Below, one piece after another: positions 7,670 through 15,519 of a stretch of 40,174 nt of DNA. The stretch is from positions 1 through 40,174 of the forward strand of contig CALQLO010000017.1 of the NCBI GenBank assembly GCA_943331445.1, in the 5' to 3' direction. The notes under the pieces were generated by a model. The model worked only from the letters and a program-made list of their open reading frames with translations, was not told the DNA's origin and searched no databases. Numbering within the stretch: position 1 is the stretch's first letter; every line of letters begins with the position of its first letter. This DNA is from Akkermansia muciniphila (GTDB lineage: Bacteria > Verrucomicrobiota > Verrucomicrobiia > Opitutales > UBA953). Position numbers and translations under genes: made by a program.

Positions 7670-8356
7670 ATGAAACTCCGTCTCCTTCTCTCCGGGCTCC
7701 TTGGTTTGTGTGCCGTCGCCTCCGCCGCCCTCGTCGACAACAAGAACCAATCCTCGATCTCCTCGGGGGCCGATAAGCCCGAGAACGCCAAGAAGCCTAA
7801 GGTGCTCGTCATCATCGGCGATGCGACTGAGCTCCTCGACACGATGTACCCGGTCTATCGCCTGCAGGAAGCTGGCTTCCAGCCGGTGTTCGCTTCCATT
7901 GACAAGCGCGTCTACCAGACCGTGCTCCATGAGGTGAAGCCGGGTTGGACGATTACCAAGGAGTGGGAAGGTTACACCATCAACTGCGACATCGCCTTTA
8001 AGGACATTAAGCCCGAGGAGTATGCGGGTATCTTCTTCAGCGGTGGCCGCGGTCCTGAGTATCTCCGCGAAGACGAAGCCCTCCTGGCCGCCACCCGCTG
8101 GTTCTGGGAGCACAAGAAGCCGATGATGAGCGTCTGTCATGGCGTCGAGATTGTCGCCCGCGCCGGCATCGTGAAGGGCCTGCACATGGCCACCGTGCCG
8201 AAGTGCAAGTTCGACCTCGAGATCTGCGGGGGCATCTTCGTCAACGCCCCGGTCGTCATTGACGGCAATATGGTCAGCGGCCGCACTTTCCATGACCACG
8301 GCTCGTTTGTCGGCCCATGGATCAAGATGCTCGAAGCCCAGCGAGACCAGAAGTAA
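7670..8356 (+). CDS. Secreted DJ-1/PfpI family protein
   Basis: A 228-residue member of the DJ-1/PfpI (class I glutamine amidotransferase-like) superfamily, with a Sec signal peptide (LLLSGLLGLCAVASA) that implies a periplasmic or exported location. The flavodoxin-like fold starts at KVLVIIG (44-50). The acidic partner (Glu54 in GDATELLD) and the nucleophile Cys156 in SVCHGVE, with His157 next to it, are present, so it is likely catalytically competent; SGGRGPEYLRED (134-145) matches the 'GG.G...L' turn. Relatives act as glyoxalase/deglycase, protease or chaperone; which applies here cannot be told. ATG at 7670 was preferred to an upstream start because it opens directly into the signal peptide. 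It is first in a four-gene set, four bases before the TIM-barrel gene. Confidence 0.85.
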   Translation: MKLRLLLSGLLGLCAVASAALVDNKNQSSISSGADKPENAKKPKVLVIIGDATELLDTMYPVYRLQEAGFQPVFASIDKRVYQTVLHEVKPGWTITKEWEGYTINCDIAFKDIKPEEYAGIFFSGGRGPEYLREDEALLAATRWFWEHKKPMMSVCHGVEIVARAGIVKGLHMATVPKCKFDLEICGGIFVNAPVVIDGNMVSGRTFHDHGSFVGPWIKMLEAQRDQK

Positions 8357-8360
8357 GACG

Positions 8361-9284
8361 ATGCTTTCCCGCCGCGATTTCCTCCGCACCGTCCCCGCCG
8401 CTGCGGCCTTCGCTGCGCTATCGGCCCGGGCCCAGACGAAAGACGATTTCAAGATCCGCTACACGCTCTCCTCGGCGCTTTACGGCACGATGCCGCTCGA
8501 GGTCATTCTGCCCGAGGTCGCTAAGGTGGGTGCCGAGTCGATTGACATCTGGTGCAAGGTCCACGGTGACCAGCGCGAGCAGGCTACGGCCCTCGGCGAG
8601 GAAGCCTTTGCGGCCCTGCTGAAGAAGCACGGTGTGCGCGTCGGCTCCAGTACCCGCTATCCGCTCGGCCCTTTCAAACTCCAGGACGAGATGGCTTGGG
8701 TGAAGAAGCACGGCGGTAATCTCGTCATTTGTGGATGCGTTGGCCCGAAGAATCCCGAAGGTGCCGCCGCCAAGGCCGCCATCAGTAAGTTCCTCGAGGA
8801 CATGAAGCCACACGTCGCCAAGGCCGCCGAACTCGGCGTAACGATCGCGGTTGAGAACCACGTCAACCAGGCGCTGCATCACCCGGATTCCATCAAGGCC
8901 TTCGCGGACCTGAACACCTCGCCGAATCTCGGCCTCGCCTTCGCCCCGCATCACCTGCACGAGTGGCAGGACCAGATTCCTTCACTCATCCGCTACGCTG
9001 GAGCGAAGAACCTACCGTTTTTGTATTTCCAGGAGCATTCCGAGGGCATCTTCAAGAAGGCCAGCAAGGAGGTCGAGATGCAGCAGCTGCCGGGTTATGG
9101 CGGCGGGCTCGATTACCGTCTCGTCGTCAAGGCCCTCCGCGATGTCCACTTCAAGGGCGTCGCCGAGATCTTCATGCACCCGACACCGCGTGGCATCCCG
9201 ATTTTACCGACGGTGGCCGAAGTTACCGCCGCCGTAAATAAGTCACGGGCGTATCTGGATAAGTGCCTCCGCGAGACGGCATGA
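8361..9284 (+). CDS. Tat-exported sugar phosphate isomerase/epimerase-like TIM barrel protein
   Basis: A 307-residue protein with a Tat signal (SRRDFLR, then an Ala-rich stretch ending ALSARAQ), so it is folded and probably cofactor-loaded before export. The mature part is a xylose-isomerase-like / AP-endonuclease-2 TIM barrel: AKVGAESIDIWCK (strand 1), GNLVICGCVG, GVTIAVENHVN (the metal-binding Glu strand), LGLAFAPHHLHEW (metal-binding His region), LPFLYFQEHSEG and VAEIFMHPTP. Relatives isomerise or epimerise sugars and some act in keto-sugar pathways. ATG at 8361 was chosen because it opens the Tat motif and lies four bases after the preceding stop; the reading frame extends further upstream but would overlap the DJ-1 gene. 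The stop overlaps the start of the cytochrome gene (ATGATG at 9281). The substrate is unknown. Confidence 0.85.
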   Translation: MLSRRDFLRTVPAAAAFAALSARAQTKDDFKIRYTLSSALYGTMPLEVILPEVAKVGAESIDIWCKVHGDQREQATALGEEAFAALLKKHGVRVGSSTRYPLGPFKLQDEMAWVKKHGGNLVICGCVGPKNPEGAAAKAAISKFLEDMKPHVAKAAELGVTIAVENHVNQALHHPDSIKAFADLNTSPNLGLAFAPHHLHEWQDQIPSLIRYAGAKNLPFLYFQEHSEGIFKKASKEVEMQQLPGYGGGLDYRLVVKALRDVHFKGVAEIFMHPTPRGIPILPTVAEVTAAVNKSRAYLDKCLRETA

Positions 9285-11344
9285 TGGCGCGGGCTGCGAT
9301 CCTGCTCGCAGCGGCGGCGCTGGGGGCTGAGCCGCTCGTCACCGGCTTCGAGCGCTTCCATGCGGCAATACCGACGGCTGAAGGCGGCCGCCTGCTCTAC
9401 AACGAGCTCGGCTGCGTGAACTGCCACGGCGGCGAGACCGGCCTGCCCGCGATGCGCGGACCCGCCCTCGCGTCCGTTTCACAACGTGTCCGTTCGGAAT
9501 GGCTGCGCAAATTCATGGCCGATCCGGCGGCGGCCCATCTTGGTGCGGTTATGCCGCAGGTGCTGGCTAAGGGCGACACGCCGACGCTTGTCGCGATTGA
9601 GCATTACCTGGTTGCGCTGAAGCCCAAGTCCGCAACCAAGGCCGCCGCGAAGATCATGCACGTGAACGGCGGGCGCGGAGGCGAACTATTCAATACGCTC
9701 GGTTGCGTCGCCTGCCATGCTCCGGGCCAGGGATTCGTGCCGCCCGACGGTGCGCCCAAGGCTGCGGATTTTACGCATCGCAGTATCGGCTTCGCCGACC
9801 TGAAGACGAAATACAGTTTGGAAAGCCTGAGCGCATATATCTTCGAACCGCTGAAGGTGCGTACCGACGGACGCATGCCCAAGATCGCAATGGAGAAACA
9901 GGACGCGGTCGACATTGCCGGCTACCTCCTCGAGTTCCAAGGTAGTGATGGGCGGTTAGATGTGGCCATCGATCAGGTCGCACTTGATGTGAAACGGGTC
10001 GCGGCCGGCCGCAAGGCCGTCATCACTGCCCGCTGCGCCGCTTGCCATGATCTGCCCAAGGACGTAGCCGCCGCGCCAGTTGCATTGAAGAAGACCGAAG
10101 GCGGCTGCCTCGACGCCGAACACACGAAGGGCCCGCGTTATGCGCTTTCCGGTGCACAGCGTGCCGCGCTGAAACTTTTCCTCGCGAAGAAGGACGAAGC
10201 CGCTTCGCCGAAGGTCGCGGCCGACCTCACGCTGCAGGCGTTGAACTGCGTCGCCTGCCATGAGCGCGACGGCCAGGGCGGACCCGATGCTGGACGTAAA
10301 CCTTATTTCCAGGGAGATCATAATCTTGGCGATACCGGTCGCTACCCGCCGCCTCTCACGGGTATCGGCGGCAAGCTCCGTCCCGAATGGCTCGCCAAGG
10401 TACTTGCCGGCGAGAATCGCGTGCGGCCTTACCTGCAGGTGAAGATGCCGCAGTATGGCGCGGCCACCGCTGATCTCGCCAAGCTCCTTGGCATCGCTGA
10501 CGCGCGTGCCGCCCTGAAGTTCGAAGGGGGCGACGACACCGCCGGCCGTAAACTCATGGGTACGCAGGGCGGGGCGGGCTGCATCACCTGCCACCGCTGG
10601 GGCGACCGCCCTTCGCTCGGCATCCAGGGGCCTGATCTCAGCAACATCGCCGCCCGCCTGCAGGAAAGCTGGTTGCGAGAGTATCTCATCAACCCTTCGG
10701 CCTATCGTCCGGGTACGCTGATGCCGTCGTTCTGGCCCGCTGGGAAATCGTTTAATCCAGCCATCCTCGGCGGCGACACCGATAAGCAGATTGCCTCAAT
10801 TTTTAAATTCATTGAAAGCGCTAACGGTGAGCCCGAAGGTTTTCCGCAGAATCGGAACGGCGAATATGAAATCGTCCCCAAAGATCGCCCCGTCGTGCAG
10901 CGTACCTTTGTCGAGGGCGTAGGCGTACGCGCCTTACTTGTCGGCTTCCCGACAGGTGTGCACTTAGCTTATGACGGCGAGCACGGAGGCCCAGCGCTGA
11001 TGTGGAATGGCCGTTTCTTTGATGCTTACACCACCTGGTTCTCTCGCTTCCCGATTTTTGAAAAACCCCCCAGCGAGAAAATCCTCGCTTGGCCAAAGTC
11101 GTCGGACGGACGTTTCCTGGGCTATCGTCTAGATGCGCAGGGCAACCCGACATTCCTTTATGAGCAGTACGGCGTGAAGCTGGAGGAGACATTCGAAGGG
11201 ATTGAGCATGGCTTGCGCCGCACCATCACGTGGGCGCCGACGCCGGACTTCTCTCCCGCCCTCACGCACCCCGAGGGAATGAGTGTGGACGTAAAGGAAT
11301 CATCCAAACAGGGCCGCCGCGTTTATATCTATCTCTTGAAATGA
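9281..11344 (+). CDS. Secreted five-haem c-type cytochrome with a C-terminal extra domain
   Basis: A 687-residue exported protein with five CxxCH haem-attachment motifs, at about residues 45 (CVNCH), 142 (CVACH), 252 (CAACH), 323 (CVACH) and 434 (CITCH). Four of the five are followed at suitable distance by a Met-Pro that could give the distal iron ligand (AVMP, GRMP, VKMP, LMPSF); the third is not. The signal peptide is short and Ala-rich (ARAAILLAAAALGA). Residues after about 540 hold no haem motif; GVGVRALLVGFPTGVHLAYD and the segment after it look like the beta-rich domain that accompanies such cytochromes in planctomycetes and verrucomicrobia. It probably takes electrons from a periplasmic dehydrogenase, for which the next gene is the obvious candidate. 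Start by 4-base overlap with the upstream stop (9281 or 9284); its own stop overlaps the next ATG (ATGA at 11341). Confidence 0.88.
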   Translation: MMARAAILLAAAALGAEPLVTGFERFHAAIPTAEGGRLLYNELGCVNCHGGETGLPAMRGPALASVSQRVRSEWLRKFMADPAAAHLGAVMPQVLAKGDTPTLVAIEHYLVALKPKSATKAAAKIMHVNGGRGGELFNTLGCVACHAPGQGFVPPDGAPKAADFTHRSIGFADLKTKYSLESLSAYIFEPLKVRTDGRMPKIAMEKQDAVDIAGYLLEFQGSDGRLDVAIDQVALDVKRVAAGRKAVITARCAACHDLPKDVAAAPVALKKTEGGCLDAEHTKGPRYALSGAQRAALKLFLAKKDEAASPKVAADLTLQALNCVACHERDGQGGPDAGRKPYFQGDHNLGDTGRYPPPLTGIGGKLRPEWLAKVLAGENRVRPYLQVKMPQYGAATADLAKLLGIADARAALKFEGGDDTAGRKLMGTQGGAGCITCHRWGDRPSLGIQGPDLSNIAARLQESWLREYLINPSAYRPGTLMPSFWPAGKSFNPAILGGDTDKQIASIFKFIESANGEPEGFPQNRNGEYEIVPKDRPVVQRTFVEGVGVRALLVGFPTGVHLAYDGEHGGPALMWNGRFFDAYTTWFSRFPIFEKPPSEKILAWPKSSDGRFLGYRLDAQGNPTFLYEQYGVKLEETFEGIEHGLRRTITWAPTPDFSPALTHPEGMSVDVKESSKQGRRVYIYLLK

Positions 11345-12822
11345 AAGCCGCGTTTGCCCTCTGCTTCTTAGCTGCCTCGCTTTCGGCCACCTCGTATGAG
11401 ATTGCCGATATCCTGACGGCGAGCACCGCCGCGGATACGCGTGCCAAGGATTGGAAGCCCGGTGCGGGCTTGGCATTGGAAGTCAGTGGCATGGATTGGA
11501 CGGCCGACGGCAAACTCGCCGTCGCGATTCGCAAGGGCGAAGTCTGGATTGTCGACGGTGTGCTCGATGCCCAGCCGAACAAGGCGACCTTCAAGCTCTT
11601 CGCCTCTGGGTTGCATGAGCCGCTCGGCCTCCTCAGCGACGGCAAGGACCTGCTCGTCACGCAACGCACCGAGATGACGCGCCTGCGCGATACGACGGGG
11701 GCCGGCGTGGCTAATGAATACCTGACTGCAGGTTACGGTTGGAATGTCTCTGGTGCCTATCATGGCTATGCCTACGGACCCAAGCGCGACGGCCAAGGGA
11801 ATCTCTGGGTCACGCTTAACGTGGACATGGGTGACCACGCCGACAACAAAGCGCCATGGCGCGGTTGGGGTGGCATCATCGGTAAAGACGGCAAGTTCAT
11901 CCCCATGGTGGCCGGCATGCGTTCTCCCTGTGGTCTCGGTGCGAACCTCGCGGGCGACATGTTCTGCGTCGACCAGCAGGGCACGTGGATTCCGACCACC
12001 CCGATCTACCACCTGCGCAAGGGTGCGTTCTTCTTGAACCCCGAAGGTATCGCCTCCGAGAAGCTGCCTGCCTCGCCCGTGCATCTCTCCGCTCCGGTGC
12101 CATCGAAGATTCCTTATCCTGACGCGTTGAAGGCGTTGCCCGAGATGTGTCCGCCGGCGATTTGGATGCCCTATAATAAGATGGGTCGGAGTGGCACCGA
12201 CCTCGCCACGTGCGATGCAGGGGGCAAGTTTGGGCCGTTCGATGGGCAGATGTTCGTCGCCGAGTTCACCGATGCCAAGGTCAGTCGCGTCTTTATGGAG
12301 AAGGTCGACGGCGAATATCAGGGCGCGTGCTTCCCATTTGTCGGCGGCTTCGCCTCGGGCATTGTGCGCTTACGGTTCGCCCCGGATGGCTCGCTCATGG
12401 TCGGCATGACCAGCCGTGGCTGGTCATCGCTCGGCACCAAGGCCTACGGCCTGCAGCGCCTCCGCTATAACGGCACTACGCCCTTCGCGATTAAGGAGAT
12501 GAAGGCCAAGCCGGATGGCTTCGAACTCGTCTTCACCAAGCCCGCCAACATCGCCCGTGCCGGGGACATCGCCTCGTACCGCATGACCAATTACACGCTC
12601 TTCTATTCAGGTGCATATGGGAGCGACGAGATCCAGTCGGCCGCGAACGGCATCGTCTCAGCCAAGGTCGCCGCGGACGGACGCAGCGTGCGCCTCAAGG
12701 TCGATGGCCTTCGCCCGCTTTACATCCATGAGTTGCATGCGGACGGCCTCCGCTCGGCGGCTGGCGAAGCGCTTGATCATGCGGATGCGTATTATACGCT
12801 CAATCGCATCCCGAAGAACTGA
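11341..12822 (+). CDS. Secreted beta-propeller protein, PVC-type 'membrane-bound dehydrogenase' / sorbosone dehydrogenase-like
   Basis: A 493-residue exported protein with a signal peptide (AAFALCFLAASLSA) and repeated beta-propeller blades. Diagnostic stretches include MDWTADGKLAVAIRKGEVW, GLHEPLGLLSDGKDLLVTQR, GQGNLWVTLN, MRSPCGLGANLAGDMFCVDQ and GTWIPTTPIYHLRKGAFF. They match the soluble glucose/sorbosone dehydrogenase-like propellers that are abundant in planctomycetes and verrucomicrobia (the family I remember as 'Piru_Ver_Nterm', TIGR02604). Unlike many relatives, it lacks its own CxxCH haem domain; the haems are on the separate upstream protein, suggesting that the two form a dehydrogenase/cytochrome pair. 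A C-terminal sandwich-like domain (about 380-480) ends in VDGLRPLYIHELHADGLRS. ATG at 11341 overlaps the preceding TGA by 4 bases. PQQ or another cofactor is presumed, not shown. Confidence 0.82.
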   Translation: MKAAFALCFLAASLSATSYEIADILTASTAADTRAKDWKPGAGLALEVSGMDWTADGKLAVAIRKGEVWIVDGVLDAQPNKATFKLFASGLHEPLGLLSDGKDLLVTQRTEMTRLRDTTGAGVANEYLTAGYGWNVSGAYHGYAYGPKRDGQGNLWVTLNVDMGDHADNKAPWRGWGGIIGKDGKFIPMVAGMRSPCGLGANLAGDMFCVDQQGTWIPTTPIYHLRKGAFFLNPEGIASEKLPASPVHLSAPVPSKIPYPDALKALPEMCPPAIWMPYNKMGRSGTDLATCDAGGKFGPFDGQMFVAEFTDAKVSRVFMEKVDGEYQGACFPFVGGFASGIVRLRFAPDGSLMVGMTSRGWSSLGTKAYGLQRLRYNGTTPFAIKEMKAKPDGFELVFTKPANIARAGDIASYRMTNYTLFYSGAYGSDEIQSAANGIVSAKVAADGRSVRLKVDGLRPLYIHELHADGLRSAAGEALDHADAYYTLNRIPKN

Positions 12823-12858
12823 CTCGCCTCAGCGGGGTAATTCTTTCCTCTTGGTGGC

Positions 12859-14223
12859 TTGGAAGCGCCGCCCACTATTCGTTCCGAAATCGGACCCACG
12901 CTGAAGCTGGCGATCCCGATTATGCTCGGGATGCTGGGCTACGGGCTGATGTTCGTCGTGGATGTGGCGATGGCCGGCCATCTGGGAGAGACCGCGTTGG
13001 CGGCCTCGGCTCTGGCTTCGAACCTTAATTATATCCCGTACGTCTTCGGCATCGGGGTTGTCGGTGCCATCGCCGTCTATCAGTCGCAAGACAACGGCGC
13101 CGGCGTGGAGGAATCATCGCCCGCGATTCTCCGCCATGGCATGACGTTGGCCGTCGTCCTCAGTGTCGTCGCCGCGATTCTTTCGCATTGGGCCGCGCGC
13201 TTCATTCCGCTGCTTGGCTCTCCGGAGCCCGTCTCGGCCGAGGCGCAGAACTTCTTCATTCTGATGTCGTGGGCGATGGTGCCGGGTCTCGCTTTTCATG
13301 CGCTCCGCGGGCATCGCGATTCACAGCATCAGCCCTGGATTTCGCTCGCGTGGCTGAGCGCGGGGATTCTCGCCAATATCTTCTTCAACTGGCTGTGGAT
13401 GTTCGGCCATTGGGGTTTCCCGGCGCTGGGGCTCGCCGGTGCTGGTTGGGCCACGCTCGTCGCACGTTTCGTCATGCTCGTTGGACTCTGGTTTACGCCT
13501 GGCCGCGGCGAAGTGCGGTGGGCGGACGGTTTGCAGTTCGCCGTCTTCCGCCGGCTCATGAAGACCGGCTGGCCCGCCGGCCTGCATAGCCTCAGCGAGG
13601 TCGGCATCTTTGCCATCGTCCCCGTCATGGCGGGTTGGATTAACGCCACTGCGCAGGCGGCACACCAGGTCGCCATCAGCACCGCGTCGGCCGCGTTTAT
13701 GTTGCCACTTGGGCTCGGCATCGCCGCCGGCATCCGCGTCGGCGAAGCGTATGGCGCTAAGGATCCGCGCAAGGTGCAGGCGATTGGCTTGGGTGCCCTC
13801 ATCCTTGGCGGCCTAATCATGACTGTCTACGGGCTCGCGATGGTGCTGCTAAGGCCTTTGCTGATGGCGACCTATGGCGTGGCTGGGACCGACACGGCCA
13901 TGCTCGCCTCGACCCTCCTGATCTTCGCCGCCGTCTGGGCACCGTTTGATGGCGTGCAGGTGGTCGCCGCTTATCTCCTACGCTCGGTGAACTGTGCCGC
14001 CTGGGCCTCGTGGAGTGTCTTCATTGTGTACTGGCTGTTCTGCCTGCCATTGGCCTTGGCCTTAGCATTCCCCGCAGGCTTCCACCTCTTCGGGCTGCCG
14101 GTCGGCGTCTGGGGTTTGGGTGCCGTGGGTATTTGGATTTCGCTCGCGACTGGCTTGGTGTTCGTGGCCTTGGCGATGACTTGGAAGTTCCGCCGGGCGG
14201 CACAGGCCGGGGTCGACGCCTAG
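12859..14223 (+). CDS. MATE family efflux transporter
   Basis: A 454-residue protein with about 12 transmembrane helices of the multidrug and toxic compound extrusion family, a cation-coupled exporter in the inner membrane. Family features are the N-terminal LAIPIMLGMLGYGLMFVVD, DVAMAGHLGETALAASAL (the conserved 'D..MVG.lG...LAA' block), and the second-half repeat AHQVAISTASAAFMLP with GIAAGIRVGEAYGAKDP. The frame has a stop at 12838-12840 and no ATG before residue 22, so the start must be the TTG at 12859, a rare codon and weakly supported by GGTGG just upstream. It follows the beta-propeller gene by 36 bases and may be read from the same transcript. The substrate cannot be predicted. Confidence 0.9.
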   Translation: MEAPPTIRSEIGPTLKLAIPIMLGMLGYGLMFVVDVAMAGHLGETALAASALASNLNYIPYVFGIGVVGAIAVYQSQDNGAGVEESSPAILRHGMTLAVVLSVVAAILSHWAARFIPLLGSPEPVSAEAQNFFILMSWAMVPGLAFHALRGHRDSQHQPWISLAWLSAGILANIFFNWLWMFGHWGFPALGLAGAGWATLVARFVMLVGLWFTPGRGEVRWADGLQFAVFRRLMKTGWPAGLHSLSEVGIFAIVPVMAGWINATAQAAHQVAISTASAAFMLPLGLGIAAGIRVGEAYGAKDPRKVQAIGLGALILGGLIMTVYGLAMVLLRPLLMATYGVAGTDTAMLASTLLIFAAVWAPFDGVQVVAAYLLRSVNCAAWASWSVFIVYWLFCLPLALALAFPAGFHLFGLPVGVWGLGAVGIWISLATGLVFVALAMTWKFRRAAQAGVDA

Positions 14224-14271
14224 ACCGTTACCTTGTTGGCACGGACGAGTGTATTAATCTTAACATCGTCG

Positions 14272-14304
14272 GCCTTCCCAGGCCAGTGGGAAGGCTTAGT
14301 CTTT
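14272..14304 (+). terminator. Possible terminator after the MATE gene
   Basis: GCCTTCCC (14272-14279) and GGGAAGGC (14288-14295) form a perfect 8-bp stem with an 8-nt loop, followed by a moderately T-rich TTAGTCTTTA. It lies 49 bases after the MATE stop and just before a small gene. The T tract is interrupted, so the call is tentative. Confidence 0.4.
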
Positions 14305-14316
14305 AGGTGCACCCCA

Positions 14317-14595
14317 ATGCGCCAAACTCAAAACATCACCTCTAAGCGGGAGATGGATGAAGATCCGGAATACGGCTTTCGCGAGGAAGTCGAGGCAGAC
14401 ACCACGCTCATGTCCTTGGAAAGGCTCCAACTGCTCGTCATTGAGCTGCACACGCTACGTCGTGTGCGTGGGGTTCATCGCCGGGCGCTGGAGCGCGTGT
14501 GCGACTATGTCGTGCACGACCCCGTGTATGCCGATTCCACTCGATCCATTTTCCAGTCAGCCCTGGAAAACATCCACCGACATCCCGGCGGTTAG
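14317..14595 (+). CDS. Small hypothetical protein
   Basis: A 92-residue soluble reading frame that I do not recognise. It begins with a polar, acidic stretch (MDEDPEYGFREEVEAD) followed by two likely helices rich in Leu and Arg (SLERLQLLVIELHTLRRVR and HRRALERVCDYVV). There is no signal peptide or membrane segment. ATG at 14317 has AGG about nine bases upstream; a second Met at 14353 is an alternative, and the frame could open at a TTG further upstream. It is isolated, lying between a possible terminator and the convergent rpmA terminator. Codon use resembles neighbouring genes, which argues for a real but unknown gene; it could also be a chance frame. Confidence 0.45.
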   Translation: MRQTQNITSKREMDEDPEYGFREEVEADTTLMSLERLQLLVIELHTLRRVRGVHRRALERVCDYVVHDPVYADSTRSIFQSALENIHRHPGG

Positions 14596-14664
14596 ATTCT
14601 TGGCGAGCGCCCGCCATGAGACCCGGAAGTCGTCTCCGGGTTGGGGCACTGTCGTCGCTTCGTC

Positions 14665-14701
14665 CATTAAACAAAGAAGCCGACCATCTGGTCGGCTTCT
14701 T
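14665..14701 (-). terminator. Rho-independent terminator of rplU-rpmA
   Basis: A perfect 12-bp stem AAGAAGCCGACC (14674-14685) and GGTCGGCTTCTT (14690-14701) with a 4-nt loop, AGAT on the transcribed (minus) sense. It continues on the minus strand into TTTGTTTAAT. It begins 20 bases after the rpmA stop. Confidence 0.85.
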
Positions 14702-14721
14702 GGAGGCGCTGGCTTGGCGGC

Positions 14722-14991
14722 TTACTTGATCGAGCAAGCGGTCGAGGTCGTGGGGACGATCTCAACCTTGCGGTGCTCAGCATCCCACTTCACGAGGCCA
14801 TCAGCCTTAGCGAAGAGGGTGTGGTCGCGGCCCATCCCGACATTGCGGCCTGCATTCATGCGGGTACCGCGCTGGCGGATGATGATAGAACCTGCGGTGG
14901 CGAATTCGCCGCCGTAGAGTTTCACGCCGAGGCGCTTGGAAGTGGAGTCGCGGCCGTTGGAGGAAGTCCCGCCGCCTTTCTTTGTTGCCAT
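14722..14991 (-). CDS. rpmA: 50S ribosomal protein L27
   Basis: An 89-residue ribosomal protein whose N-terminal tail reaches towards the peptidyl-transferase centre. The family start ([15 protein letters not shown], then [10 protein letters not shown]) and the central IIIRQRGTR are unmistakable. The length is typical. No extra residues precede the mature N terminus, unlike the cleaved L27 of Firmicutes. It lies 19 bases after rplU in the normal rplU-rpmA order and ends before a strong terminator. obgE, often the next gene, is absent here. Confidence 0.97.
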   Translation of the reverse strand: MATKKGGGTSSNGRDSTSKRLGVKLYGGEFATAGSIIIRQRGTRMNAGRNVGMGRDHTLFAKADGLVKWDAEHRKVEIVPTTSTACSIK

Positions 14992-15010
14992 GGTGGTTGA
15001 ACGTTAAGGG

Positions 15011-15325
15011 TTAAGCAGAAATCGTCTCGACCTTGATGACCGACAGCTCTTGGCGGTGGCCACGGCGGCGGTAGTAGCCTTTACGGCGGCGGTGCTTGAA
15101 GATGTCGATCTTGTCGCCGCGCTTGTTCTCGAGGATCTTGGCGGTGACGGTCGCGCCGGGGACGGTCGGGGTGCCGATTTTGGCGGCAGCGCCTTCGCCT
15201 ACGAGGAGGACCTTGTCAAAGGTGAGGATGTCCCCTTCGTTCTTACCAGGGTACTGGTTAACGATGAGGATGTCGCCTTGCTTGACGGTGAACTGGCGAC
15301 CGGAGGTGATAAATGTGGCCTTCAT
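15011..15325 (-). CDS. rplU: 50S ribosomal protein L21
   Basis: A 104-residue ribosomal protein of the large subunit. It reads [18 protein letters not shown] near the N terminus, then KVLLVGEG, and the basic signature [19 protein letters not shown] near the C terminus. The frame is open further upstream, but homology begins at the ATG at 15325 (MKATFITSG), which gives the standard length. It is first gene of the rplU-rpmA pair. No Shine-Dalgarno sequence was seen. Confidence 0.97.
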   Translation of the reverse strand: MKATFITSGRQFTVKQGDILIVNQYPGKNEGDILTFDKVLLVGEGAAAKIGTPTVPGATVTAKILENKRGDKIDIFKHRRRKGYYRRRGHRQELSVIKVETISA

Positions 15326-15423
15326 GGCTGTCGGAAGGTCGGAGCAAACGGACGGAGAGGGGGTTGGCAAGGGGAATTGTCGGTAGATTGGGGGGTGGGG
15401 GTGGGGTGGGCGGAGGGAGAGGG

Positions 15424-15452
15424 TTGTGGATAGGGGCTTTCGGCCATAAAAT
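15424..15452 (+). promoter_or_regulatory. Possible sigma-70-type promoter for the carbonic-anhydrase-like operon
   Basis: TTGTGG (15424-15429) and TAAAAT (15447-15452) are separated by 17 bases, placing transcription start about 60 bases before the GTG at 15520. The -10 matches 5 of 6 consensus positions and the -35 only 3 of 6. Confidence 0.4.
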
Positions 15453-15519
15453 CGGGCAAAAGGGACAGGGGGACTCATTCCGCCTTCCCTGTCAGGGGCG
15501 ACTGCTTAAAGGTTGGGCT

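Noticed and set aside
6667-7776. 369-codon plus-strand frame rich in Gly, Asp and Leu
   Set aside because: It is antisense to the 5' part of the rhomboid gene and all of clpP, with composition typical of shadow frames.
14621-14641. Hairpin ACCCGGA...TCCGGGT after the small hypothetical gene
   Set aside because: Only a 7-bp stem with no T tract on either strand; the terminator at 14674-14701 explains the end of rpmA better.
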